Source: Enoplolaimus lenunculus (taxonomy: Eukaryota > Nematoda > Enoplea > Enoplida > Thoracostomopsidae). From it: 64,000 bases of DNA. Of this stretch, positions 1-10,967 are shown piece by piece. The translations under genes were made by a program, and so were the position numbers. The notes beneath the pieces are model-generated. The model saw only the letters and a list, made by a program, of their open reading frames with translations, was not told the origin of the DNA and made no database searches. The DNA is taken from the NCBI GenBank assembly GCA_030248215.1, contig JASANG010002724.1:1-64000 (forward strand), read 5' to 3'. How positions within the stretch are numbered: the first letter of the stretch is position 1; the number at the start of each line of letters is the position of its first letter.

Positions 1-3000
1 TAAAGAACATGCGCGGAACAGTAAAGCACATTCCCTCAGCCTAAGCCTAAGGCTAAGGACTTTGGAGCGTAAAAATGAATTTCCGTTATTTCTATAATAA
101 AAACGTACTTTATACACCTCAACCGGAAATCCGGTTCCAGGCGGGGGCATTTATGCGAATATCATATAAAATATTCCGGATCCGGAAGCACGGATGCGCT
201 AGTTTTTTAATTGTTTCAAGAAATAATCTTTGAACATGTGTAAAAAACAGAACGCTCTGACCAACGAGTTGAAACAAATTTATTGCTACGAAACATTTTA
301 TTAGTCATATCCAATGCCGTCCAAACAAACATGTTGCTTACTTCACAAATACAGACAACATTAGCGTAAACCGAAAGTCATCCTTATTGTTTCTCGTTTA
401 TAAAGTAAGTTTGTTTCCAACCGTAGGTCAATGTTTCAAAGTGTTTTGGCCCCCTTATAAACACTCTGAAAAGCGTCTCGTTTAGCGGTGTTAATACTAG
501 TGATGGGCATCGGATATTTTTTTATATCCGGATATCCGGCAATTCTTGCCGGATATTTATCCGGATATCCTTATATCCGAAGTACCCTGACCCTCAAGCA
601 AATTGATGTGAGCATAAAAGATACAATTCTAAAAACGGTATTTATTAAGCCAGTACTGCAGTGACCTGACTAACAGGAGGTATCCCTAATAAGAGTCCGT
701 AAGCGCATAAAGTCGCTAAACCCTAATTAGAGTACATAAATGTCAATTATTCCTAATTGCAGCGCACAAATGACTCCAGAACCAAATAAACATTCAATTC
801 AATAGGGTTAGCTACAATACCGGATATATGTGTAAGGAAGTGTGGCGGAGGACGGGATAAAAATAAATAACAGTCCGTAACCGAATAACAGGGGGTACCC
901 TCTGGAGAGGTCAAATAAATATCAGCCCCCCTTCTTATTCGGGTCACTAGAGTATTGTTACCAGTCGTAGTGGGACTACATTTATTGAGCGAAGCTCGAA
1001 CACACGTAAGCAATTAAGGTAATATGCAAATTAGTTATTAGCTAACTATTCAGTTATCGGTTTTGGAGGTTTGTAGGCAATGTCCTCAGATTCCTCGCAC
1101 CCAAAAACCCTTCAGCCACCCTATAATTTTTGGAATAATTTAAAAAATCCTAATTTTGTCTTGTGAATTAAGCTAATATGCAAACTAACTATTAGCTAAC
1201 TATTCAATTATCGGTTTTGGAGGTTTGTAAACAATTTATTCAGATTCCTCGCACCCAAAAACCTTCAGTGAACCCTAAAAAGTATTGAAATAATTTAAAA
1301 AGTCCTAGTTTTGTCTTGTCAATTAAGCTATTATGCAAATTAGTTATTAGCTAACTATTCAATTATCGGTTTTGGATGTTTATAAACTATTTATTCAAAC
1401 TCCTTGCTCCTAAAAACCCTTCAGTGCTGAAATTATATTGCTTTTAACCTTAATAATTAGTGAAATATTGCAAAAAGTCGTAATTTAGGCTTATAACCTT
1501 GCTAATATGCAAATTATCTATTAGCTAACTGCTCAACTATCGATTCTGGAGGTTCCTAAACAGTCTACGCAGATTCCTCGCATTCAAAAACCCTTTAATG
1601 CTAAAATTAGATTGCTTCTAACTGTAATAATTAGTGAAATATTGTGGAAAGTACTAATTTATGCTTAATTAATAATGCAAATTAGCCTGTAGGTAATAAA
1701 CGGCTCCAAATTTTAAAACCCCAATGCGAGGTTAACACCCCAGGATTATTGGCTTTCGGACGGACGGACATCCACCGTTCGACCCCCAAGTACAAAACAG
1801 AAAACGCTTCGCGAAACTTCGAGCTTCGCTCGGAGTTTCGCTTCGCTCAATAATTTGGCGAAATTTGAGTAGGCACGGCCGTATAATTAAAATTATCCAA
1901 ACAATTAACACAATTTTTGAAAAACTCGAATATTGCTCCAATAAATTACAATTAACTAAATATGACTAAATTAACCTTATCTCTAATGAAATTGGGCAAA
2001 TTTTAACCCACCAAGGCGTATCCAATCCACAATAGATACTTGGATACAGAATTTTTTCGTCAGCTCCAGCCAGGGTTGTTTTTCCCGGAAAAAAATTATG
2101 ACCTTTGGAACCTTAAAATTCGTGGCATGGAATAACCGGAGGAGGTCATCGGAACATCTGAAACTGAGCGCAGCGAGTTAAACATCTCACGCTTGTTTTT
2201 TGTAAGTATATATATTACATCCCAGAAGCCTTTCAATTCAGCAACCTCGCGAGCAAAGCGAGGTTTGAAGCTCGACGTATTCTTGTGTCAAATCACACGG
2301 TAAAAGCAAGCTTTCAATTTTGAGCACCCTAACTTTAACCGCCCCACTGTCGACGAAACCTGGTGAGTGTAGCGAACAAGTTGCATATGTAGTTTTATAT
2401 CGATTCTCTTGGCAACGTTTCAATTCTTAAATTCATTTATATATTCATATGCTGCAGTTTTCGGACATATAATGTATCCTGGTATACATATACACACGGT
2501 CACTGGTAATGTGTTGCATGAAAACTAGTTGGATGTCACCTAAGAACGTTATTTTATACCATATTTACTTGCAAACACAAATTATTGCAGTGCACTAAAA
2601 TTTTGCATAGTTTTACAAAGTTTACCTGTTTGAACGCGTTTTCTTTTAACTTTCGGCACAATGTTGAGGAAACAATTGCCAAGATTTTTTAAAGCAATAA
2701 GCGTAAAACTACACGATATAAACAACTTTCCAGATATTTGCTGTAATAAACAAATTAAACATAACTACCTTATTTCGCCTCACCACTGGTTCCGGCAGAT
2801 TTTATTAACCTCCGGCTCCGCCAAATTTTATTGACCTCCGGCTCCGGTACTTTTGACCTCGATTACATCCTGCTAAACAACCTACACTGCTCTGTACAGA
2901 GAAATTGAAAAATATATTTTAATCACAGTACTGTGGAACAGATTGAAATATCCAGGCAACCAATTAAGCGCTAAACATACGATCTTTGCATACTAACTGA

Positions 3001-3429
3001 AGCTTCGCAAACAAACCAAATGTCAGAGTACGCTAGTGGTACATCGAGTAGCCGACAGACTTTAGCGAATGCGAAGCTAAGCTTCTGATCAAGTTTAGGA
3101 TTATGTTCAGGTTTACCATTAAGCTTAGTTTAAGCTTAGGTTCCGGTTTAGGCTTAGTGGGCAGACCCATGTAATTAACATGGGCAGCAACGTTAATCCA
3201 ATAATTTAAATGCGCAGCATTATGTCAGTGCGGAAAGCACATTCATGATTACGCATTCAACTGCTTTTCTTGGTTTAGCTTCGGTTAAAAATCCTACCTG
3301 TATGTTACCGTTCACCGCAGTATTAGCGAAACCTGTAAGCGGTCAAATCAGCAAAAACGGCCATATTATTATAGCAACAGCATTTCCTAATTCTGAATTT
3401 ACCCAATTTACATTGTTTCTAGAATTTGA
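1..3429. other. Intergenic repeat-rich stretch, no gene recognised
   Basis: No reading frame here resembles a known protein, and none is longer than about 90 codons. Positions 1-75 are the edge of a CCTAAG-core miniature element (same opening as the copies near 43959 and 62924). Positions 120-190 and 490-600 hold CCGGATATCCGG-type element fragments. A degenerate tandem repeat occupies 1015-1690. Positions 2770-2870 hold a 'cctccggctccg' fragment related to short pieces near 58470 and 59520, and 3060-3160 a CTTAGG-rich scrap. The rest is AT-rich DNA in which I see nothing functional. Confidence 0.6.
1015..1690. repeat. Degenerate tandem repeat, unit about 150-170 bp
   Basis: Four to five diverged head-to-tail units each contain 'aatatgcaaatta', 'attagctaactattca', 'atcggttttggaggttt' and 'ctcgcacccaaaaaccctt'. 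Two further units of the same family, in the same orientation, lie at about 7905-8225. This is satellite-like DNA. Divergence between neighbouring units suggests the array is old. Confidence 0.7.
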
Positions 3430-6400
3430 TTACGCAACGTTTTTGTACGCCGACGAATCACAATTACTGTAATCACTCGTTGTAGATTCCTTTCCATTGT
3501 CATCATTGTCTTTCGTATGATCATCATTATAATCGCTATCCTCAAACTCGGAGTCCTCTCCACCAATTGAATTCCAAAACGCTCGAGTCACCTTTTCGGC
3601 ATACGCTCTCCTTTCGTCACCTTCAAGAGAATCCGCATGAGCTTTCATTCTGCCAAACATTGCAAACAATTTTTCGAAAGAGTTTGATTGCTGCTGATCA
3701 ACACATTCGCTAGTGTTGTTTACAGTATCCTGGGCAACAGGAGCTGCGTTAGTCGCTTGATAAATCAAAATATTTTCATTTTCACTTGTTTCGGTGCAAG
3801 GGTCGACATTGCTACACTTTGCTGAATTATCATATACTCCATTTGGAACGAAAGAAACCGAATGTATTTCATTGTTTGTGCTGTCGCAATCAATGTCTAA
3901 AAAGTCATTCTAGTTTTACCTTACTTCAGCACAAATAAATCTTATATCATAGTAATGTGGCTGTTTACATACTTAACATAACAAGGCGCGCTCAGACGGG
4001 ACGAAGCGGTATCATGAGTCCAACAAACTAAACATTTCCAATCACCAACATTGCATTCATCTTTGTCAGCCAACAAAACATTCTATGGCAATAGCTCCAC
4101 AGTCCTCATTAGAGTTGTCAAGGAACCGGAGCCCAAGGCCACGGTGCCGCCGCCGGTACCAATCAGGACCGAGTTAGAACACGCAATTATAACTATGAAC
4201 ATGAGCCACGACATGCGTAAAACGTATATGTGACTAACAACAGTTCAAAATAATTTCACTTTCCGGTTCCGGTAATTTTTTCAAATTCGGGTTCCGGTAA
4301 ATGGTAATTCCGGTTGCACCCTGGGCCTGGGTACCACGCATACATCTGTACATACCTTCTTCCAGAAACCGCTGAAGTCTTTCCTTCCTCTGTTGTGTCA
4401 ATTCTATATCATTTTTCAATTTCAAATTCGACCACGAATTGGCACTTAAAGCTTGTTGAACTCGTTCTATACCGTACTTTTCGTTATACTGACATAATTC
4501 TGCAATTATTTCGGGATCTGAAAAAACAACCAGCATAATAATCAAGATTATACTGAAGAATTAAGGTTCACATTAAGTTCTGCTATTTCGAATTACCAAT
4601 TGCAATAACCTTCGCCAAACAAAACAACGAATCAAAAGTTAGTTCGTCAAAGCTTCGTTCAAATACCAAAATACTGCCAGGAACACTAAAAACAGACCGC
4701 TACTGGTCTGTATTCAAAATGACAGCTTCTTCGCAGTAGTCAAATGTTCCCATAATTCTACTAATCATTAAAGCGAAATACATCTATTTAGATGCGAAAC
4801 ACTGTTATGGTAACTTTTGTTTTAAAACGATTATTAATCAGCCTCGTCCTTCGACTTACCTGGACTTAATTCAATTGCTTCAAACGAGTTTTCTAGGCAC
4901 CATTTTGTGACAAGATCACGTTTATTATTTTTCAAACGGTCACAAATTAGTAATTGAGTACCAGAATTCTTGAAAAGCAAACGGCATCCGTTCCATATGC
5001 GCAAATGTTCAACATTGCTTTCTCCATCAAATAATATGACAATAGCCTGAAACGAAAAAAATAAGAGACATTCGTACAACGCTAGTACTGACGTATTGTC
5101 CTATAAAAATTGAACAGTTGCAAACTATTCACAAAATATCGAACAGAATTCTGACGGCTTTTACGGTAACTGAATCATAGAAAATTTGGAACCTTGAAAT
5201 GCCAGATACATCTGACCGGCTGAGAAAGGTCATATGTAGCCTAGAATATAATATTTTTGTTACTTTTCAAAACCAAAATCGTTAGCTCTTTACGTTGGTA
5301 CTACTGAATTGTGCACTATAATAATGAGTCGAGAGTACTTCTCACACTGAGTTCACTATAAACAGCTCGCATTGTCTAATGCATCCTTGTAAGCTTACCA
5401 TCACAAGCCGATGGATGCATTTTTAACACTTTAATACCGACTCTATCTCACTTCTCCCTATATATTGTACGTTTTTATAGTGTTGCCTTCAGTTGTAATA
5501 TTTGTTTGAATTATGTTACTTTTAAGGACGTCCAGTTTATACTAGGCACTATAAAATGGAGATTACTTAAGATTAATTCTATTCTTTTCGCTCAGGATCA
5601 GGATTAGTTCTAGACTATTCTTACGCTGAAGTTTAAACTAGGCTTAGGAATAGGGTGAAATACAGTTACGCGCTAAAATAACACTGGATCATCTTAATCA
5701 GGTTTTTCACCGCCACTGTAACTAGGGTGCGACCGGATATCCGGTTCCGGTTTATTATCCGGCAAAAACTGATATCCATATCCGGTTCCGGTATCCGGTA
5801 AAAACCTACCGGATACAGGATATTTACGGTTGTGGTACCGAATATCATAAAATGCTTTTTACAAGTAAGCGCCTTTAATATCTGCCTGTGATTACATTTT
5901 TTAGTAATTCAAGAAGTTCAAGTTTCGATACGTTTTAGCTATTTTGAACTTAAACGAGCTAGAGTTAAACGCATTTTTGTATTATTTCAGTATATAAGCA
6001 GCAATTATAAAGTTTATAACAGACGAAAACCTTGAGCACACTAAAAATACAGCGAAAAATAAGTTATTTCAATATATACGATATCCGGTATCCGGTTCCA
6101 GTAAAAAATTAATATCCGTATCCGGTTCCGGTATCCAGTAAATTAATAACCGGTCACACCGTAATTGTAACCCAATAATGATTGTTAACGTACACGAACA
6201 CATGCAACCATTTACGTACAACACATGCATGACAGAAACAATATGTAAAACTAAGTCATCAGTTCAATGATAGTTGGCATAAATACAAATGATTTCAATT
6301 TTTTGAAACTTTTGAAAAACTCTGCACATACACAAGCTACACCGCGTATACTCACACGTACATTTTGCCCCGGCTTCTATCCAGCCTGACACTTAACTCA

Positions 6401-6749
6401 AATTTTCAAACTCTGTCTTCTATAACTATCATTTAAACACGAAACGGTAGTTGTTATTTCAAAAGATAACGCAAGTAGTCGTCCTATCATTATACTTTGC
6501 TAAATTTACCTCAACATTTTCTGCAAATTTCAGAGATTCAATGTCATGGGCTTCTCGTAAAACACGTATTTCAACTTCTGACGTGTAATATTTTGTTTCA
6601 ACGCGCCACACACATGGTTGCTGCAACGTTTGCACTGTGTTAAACGACTGATCACCTTTTAATTTATTGATAAATTGTGGCGCGCGATCATTTGAATCCG
6701 TACCAGTAAGCAACGCCAGAACCGGCAGAGAACAGTCTGTATCTAGCAT
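3430..6749 (-). CDS. AAGAB: AAGAB / p34 homologue, adaptor-complex assembly chaperone (4 exons)
   Basis: Minus-strand exons: 6749-6510, 5046-4860, 4517-4356 and 3896-3430. All junctions are GT-AG with phases 0, 1, 1, giving 351 residues (human p34 is about 315). The start is the ATG at 6749; upstream in-frame codons lack a better Met. Exons 1-2 give the Rab-like pseudo-GTPase fold: LPVLALLTGT near residue 8, RVETKYYTSEVEI near 50, then AIVILFDG, LLICDR, KWCLENSFEAIELSP. Exon 3 has RVQQALSANSWSNLKLK, matching the family's RIVQALNANVWSN. Exon 4 (from about residue 269) has SFEKLFAMFGRMK and AEKVTRAFWNSIGG, the conserved C-terminal helical segment, followed by an acidic Ser-rich tail. AAGAB binds alpha- and gamma-adaptin in the cytosol and promotes AP-1 and AP-2 assembly. 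Identification is by family pattern from memory. The acidic loop in exon 4 is longer than in mammals. Confidence 0.87.
4255..4335. mobile_element. Fragment of hAT-like CCGGAATT miniature element in AAGAB intron 3
   Basis: Reads 'ctttccggttccggtaat' and ends 'ggttgcaccctg', the right end of the element family that is complete at 18637-19002. The left end is missing. It stops about 20 bp from the exon 3 donor (4355/4354 on the minus strand). Confidence 0.6.
5723..6163. mobile_element. hAT-like miniature element, CCGGATATCCGG family (AAGAB intron 1)
   Basis: Inverted ends 'tagggtgcgaccggatatcc' and '...accggtcacaccgta' enclose about 440 bp of AT-rich DNA. They are flanked by near-identical 8-bp copies (actgtaac at 5715-5722, attgtaac at 6164-6171; 7 of 8 match). 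The 8-bp duplication points to the hAT superfamily. No transposase. Relatives lie at about 19434-19890 and 47003-47194. Confidence 0.75.
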
Positions 6750-7111
6750 GCTTAGAGATTTAAACACACTATTGAATTGAACTATCGAACTATCACAAAT
6801 ATCACAATTAGACCTAAAATTCAAATGTACAGTGGTATAAAGTTATGTCGCTTTGGGTGTTAGAATAGTGCGTGCAATGTATCCCCGTACACTGCAAAAA
6901 AGTTAGCGAACTGCCTCGTCTTTTCCGCTAGCTACGTATTTTCAACAGCCCCAAATTAATCTTCTTACTCTCAAGCATTGTAACCATATTTTGTCATGTA
7001 TCGGTACGTTAGGGGTTTAATGTTTTGTAAAAATGTTTTAAAATGTGCCAATACTATTTTCTTTTGATACTGTCATGCGTGATAGTATGTGATATTTGCT
7101 AATTCGCGTAA

Positions 7112-7348
7112 ATGGGTCGTGGTATCACTCGAAAAGTGGCTATGTTTGTACACGTACATCACTTAAAAGCACTATTGTTGTTTCTTTGCATACCAGTGCT
7201 GTGTGACGATTACATTTTCTCGGCATACCCACCATTAAAGATCACTACAATTCGTCATGCGGCTGCCTGCCTCAGTTTTACTAACGTGAACACCGTCCAA
7301 AACATAAACTGCGCAGGTGGCTCTGAAGCTATGTGCATCTGTCGATAG
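7112..7348 (+). CDS. Possible 78-residue secreted peptide, unrecognised
   Basis: An ATG-initiated frame begins MGRGITRKVAMF and continues into a hydrophobic run (LKALLLFLCIPVLC) that looks like a signal peptide, with plausible cleavage before DDYIF. The rest contains four Cys and ends CICR. It starts about 360 bp upstream of the AAGAB start on the opposite strand. I know no family for it. It may equally be chance, since a 78-codon open frame is not rare here. It would need transcript support. Confidence 0.18.
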   Translation: MGRGITRKVAMFVHVHHLKALLLFLCIPVLCDDYIFSAYPPLKITTIRHAAACLSFTNVNTVQNINCAGGSEAMCICR

Positions 7349-8422
7349 TTCATAATTTTTATTTTTGCACTAACCTACACGGTCCGAAGTGGCCATTGTC
7401 GCACCTTTTGCCTTTATTCATAAGCAAATTTTGAGGTTTGCAGCTGCCTCAGAAAACGGAAAACTGATACTGAAGAGAAAAAGATTAAATGATGTATACT
7501 GATGGAGGGACGTCACTTATCTAGCCATCTGACCCGAACTTTTTTCACACATAGGTTCGGTAGGTGACTAAATTTAGCAGAGCGAAGAGCTGAACGTATA
7601 CTCATTGGTAAATTTGTGTATTTACTAACTCGTACAACTCCGTTGCAATTGTAGCAATAATATAATACTTAGCTAGTATATCAGGTGGCTGTATCACTTT
7701 AGAGTAAAGAAAGGCGTTCTATTGCAGTTGTAAAAATTAGAAGTCTGTTCAATGCTTCGCCGCCAACGACATTTATAAAACAGCAAACTTGAAGGTGACC
7801 ACATATATTGCAGTTTCAAACAGAGTAACTATGGATTTGGCCTTGTTAGCCAAAGGTTCTTGTAAAAATGTGTGACGGTCAGGTGACATCCTTTTCGAAA
7901 ATGGGGGTTGATATTTATCGGTTTTGGAGGTTTATAAACAATTTATTCAAACTCTTCGCACCCAAAAACTCTTTAGTATTAAATTTGATTGCTTATAACT
8001 CTAATAATTACTAAGTAGTAAAATATTGAATAACTCTTAATTTAGGCCTAAACAATTAAGCTGATATGCAAATTATTTATTAACCAATTAGTGATTTGTC
8101 TGTTTTGAAGGTTTATGAACTATTTATTGAGATTGCTCGCAACCAAAATCTGTGAAGCACTAAAATTAGATTGCTTGTAACTGTAATAATTAGTGAAATA
8201 ACGTAAAAATTCCTTATATATAATTTTAATCAATCATGCAATCCGATAATGCTATAATACTTGCCAATCTGCATCATCATATGTCAGGAATACGTAAACT
8301 GGAAAGGTATAGATAAAAAGTCAATGTAAAATAGAGCGTTATATGTCGCCTGAGCAAGGAACATTTCAATTCCCAACTCTCGCCCAATATAGATAAACGT
8401 ATATATTGGCTGTACTAACATG

Positions 8423-8762
8423 TATGGTGCAAAGTGGAACTGGACTATACCAGCATTGGAATCGGAGCAGCAAATTTATACCAGAATTGTAATCGGAATC
8501 GAAAGGGGAAATTTTGTGACCACGGAAAATTTGTATTGTCAAATATCATGTTGATTTAGGGTGTCTGCTGGCTGGCAACAATTTTCAAAAAGTTGCATGA
8601 ACAAGTGGATAAATAATACAGAATTTTTTGCAACGTATCGCAAGTAAGAATAATGTTAAATTTTCAAAATTCCGATTGTGATTGATTGTTCAGTCGGAAT
8701 CGGAAGCGGAACGCGTTTTGAATCAGAATTGTAATTGGAATCGGAATTCCGATTGCACTCTG
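8423..8762. mobile_element. hAT-like miniature element, ATCGGAAT family
   Basis: The element begins 'tatggtgcaaagtggaac' and ends 'ttccgattgcactctg'. It is flanked by perfect 8-bp direct repeats ctaacatg (8415-8422 and 8763-8770). It is 340 bp, non-coding and rich in 'aatcggaat'. It belongs with 15554-15965, 18379-19156, 36020-36406, 37330-37674 and 43294-43690. Confidence 0.85.
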
Positions 8763-8868
8763 CTAACATGATATGGCATAATAATTATTTTATGGAAATT
8801 TTCGGAAATCTGCACAAGACGCCTTGTGAGAACTGCACGATCGGGACGATCCATTTCCTTGAGGTGAA

Positions 8869-8933
8869 GCCGCGAATCGAACCTCGGATCTCTCGCTCAC
8901 GAGTCAAGCGCGCTACTCGTTACACTATGCGGC
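8869..8933 (-). repeat. tRNA-derived segment (Thr-CGT-like), SINE head or tRNA pseudogene
   Basis: On the minus strand it opens GCCGC and closes GCGGC, which can pair as an acceptor stem. It has an A-box-like 'tagtgtaacgag' and a B box 'ggttcgattc'. A seven-base loop CTCGTGA would give anticodon CGT. The stems are imperfect and no CCA end or terminator run follows, so it is more likely a tRNA-derived SINE head than a working tRNA gene. Confidence 0.5.
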
Positions 8934-9154
8934 CGATATCATATATTTGTTTTGTGCTATGTGCACGTATGACTTATCATTACACACAATATGCACATAG
9001 ACACATAAGTATACCAATATTCCCCTTATTTAGGCGGCTGTCCCGGCCCGCGAAGCCAAACTCTTCCGAATTCATAGGCCTGCAACTTACAGCGCCCATC
9101 TCGGTGGGACTTCCATATACATGGTTTTCTTGTTAATATCTCTGAAAGATATGG

Positions 9155-9220
9155 CCAAGCCGGGAAACCTTGGATCTCTCGCTCGCGAGTCAAGCACGCT
9201 TCTCATTATACCACGCTGCC
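9155..9220 (-). repeat. Second tRNA-derived segment, sister of 8869-8933
   Basis: It shares with the previous copy the core 'cttgactcg', 'gagcgagagatcc' and the following 'gatatc'. Its B box is decayed (ggtttcccgg), so it is a pseudogene or SINE remnant. The two copies differ mainly at CpG positions. Confidence 0.5.
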
Positions 9221-9248
9221 GATATCGTATCTTTTTTAGTGTATTATG

Positions 9249-9665
9249 CATGGTGCAATCGTAATTTCGGTTCCGGGATTTTTTGAAAGTCCTTTTCCGT
9301 TAAATTTAAATTTATACTGGAATTAAAAATTCCGGTACGTATTAAATTTTTTGGTGGAAATTGAGATAGTTTACTAAAAGTGACGGTAAAAATTAAACAG
9401 ATTTGATTGGTATAGTATATAAACATTGACAAACGCCTAAAATAAACCACCGAAGGTACATTGCGCTTCCGAGGATTATGAAAATATAAAATACAGCAGA
9501 TAAAGTGAATATATACGTATCTTCGACTGGGGTTATTTCACCAAAAATATTACAAAAAAATTAAACTGGATTTTTCGGTGGCATGTATTTTTCATCTTTC
9601 GGTTCCGTTTCCGATAATTTTTCAAATTCCGGTGCCGACAAATTGTAATTCCCGTTGCACACATG
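9249..9665. mobile_element. hAT-like CCGGAATT-family element, degraded ends
   Basis: Starts 'catggtgcaatcgtaatt', ends 'aattcccgttgcacacatg', and has internal 'ggttccggg' and 'ttccgtttccgataa' blocks typical of the family complete at 18637-19002. Flanking 8-mers no longer match well, so the boundary is approximate. It ends about 220 bp before the KIF13 start codon. Confidence 0.55.
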
Positions 9666-9885
9666 GCTATGTGCATGTGTGACAACATTACACACTATGC
9701 ACATACACACGTACGCCACGTATACCAACACGCCTGACGTTTTTATTTTTAGTCATTTGACACGTAGTATATAATCAACGGATAACTATATTTTCTGCAA
9801 TGTCATTTTTTGATACATATCAGTGTGTGGAACGTGAAAAGTACTAGTTATCTAAAAATTTGCTGTTGTAACACCAGCTTTTATA

Positions 9886-10967
9886 ATGCCAGATAACGTG
9901 AAAGTGGCTGTTAGAGTCCGCCCTCTAAACAGACGAGGTTAGTTTTACTTTTAATCTATGTATGTACTAGAGATGCCCCGAAGCCAACATGTTATTTGAT
10001 TTTGCCTAACCGGTGCCAGTTTTCTATACAACCGTTACATAATTGACTCACGCGAAAAACAATCCTATTCCTATCAGCGCGCTCGGTTCTTGTTTGAAAA
10101 TTATGGAAATAGCAAGAAATTACTGTATATACACGGTATTTTTTGTTTTCCCACAGTTTGCTGTACACACTAAACATTATATAAGTTGTTTCATTTCCTA
10201 TTGTTAGCTTAGCAACCATATACGTGCTGGGCCTAGGCTGGCCGGAAACGGCCACAATGAAAATGCCGTTCCCGGTTTAAATCTAGTGCGCACTACAACG
10301 TATACAGTGATAAAATTTTAATTTTTCGGCCAGTAAAAATGGATTTTTTATCCGTTCGTGGTGCGTATATGAGCGGTTATTAATCAAAATTTTTCTTTAC
10401 AAATTACTTTTAGCGGAAATTCTACAAAAATCACATCTTTAAACATCATTCCAAATTTTTACACAACGTTCCAATGCACTTATTACATAGTTGGGCACTC
10501 ATCCAACTCAACTCACTTTTGAACTAAAAACGTAAATACGTTTATATAACAGCTTTCGTTTATCAAGTGAATCTGCATATTAAAACGAAGTCAGTTTGTT
10601 GTATTAATGTTTGGATTGTGAACGAAGCGAGCAAAAGTTATGACCTATTTTGTTTATTAAATTCATTACGTTGATTTGTTTTTATTCGTTTTTAAGTGAT
10701 ACAGTCGTTGACGTGCTGGTGGAACGCAGAAATTTTACACACAGTAAAGTTGTCGCAGCCAATTTTTATATTTTAAGGTGTGGTTTGCAGTAATTTTTGA
10801 CGTTCGACTGGTTACTCTTGAATACTTACTGATTTCATTACGTATATGATTAGTTTTATAATATAGCGCAGCGTTTTTGTTTCAGAGATTGAATTGAACA
10901 CCCAATGCTGTGTTAAAATGGACAAAAATCAGACAGTCATACATCAATGTTCCGGATCATTGCAGTC
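9886..10967 (+). CDS. KIF13B: KIF13 exons 1-2: start of motor domain
   Basis: Exon 1 (52 nt) encodes [17 protein letters not shown], the first motor beta-strand with the family's VAVRVRP. Exon 2 (82 nt) encodes [16 protein letters not shown], matching the KIF13 stretch ending in CVVDVD. The exons join in phase 1, and exon 2 leaves in phase 2. The next coding exon is 10.9 kb away. Confidence 0.9.

Larger units (their letters stand above)
6750..9885. other. Divergent spacer between AAGAB and KIF13 start codons
   Basis: About 3.1 kb separates the two start codons, so both promoters should lie here, although no TATA box or initiator could be assigned with confidence. It holds a possible small reading frame (7112-7348), two units of the old 160-bp repeat (about 7905-8225), a hAT-like element (8423-8762), two tRNA-derived segments (8869-8933 and 9155-9220) and a further CCGG-family element (about 9249-9665). 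The first kilobase next to AAGAB is the least repetitive and is the best place to look for regulatory DNA. Confidence 0.5.
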
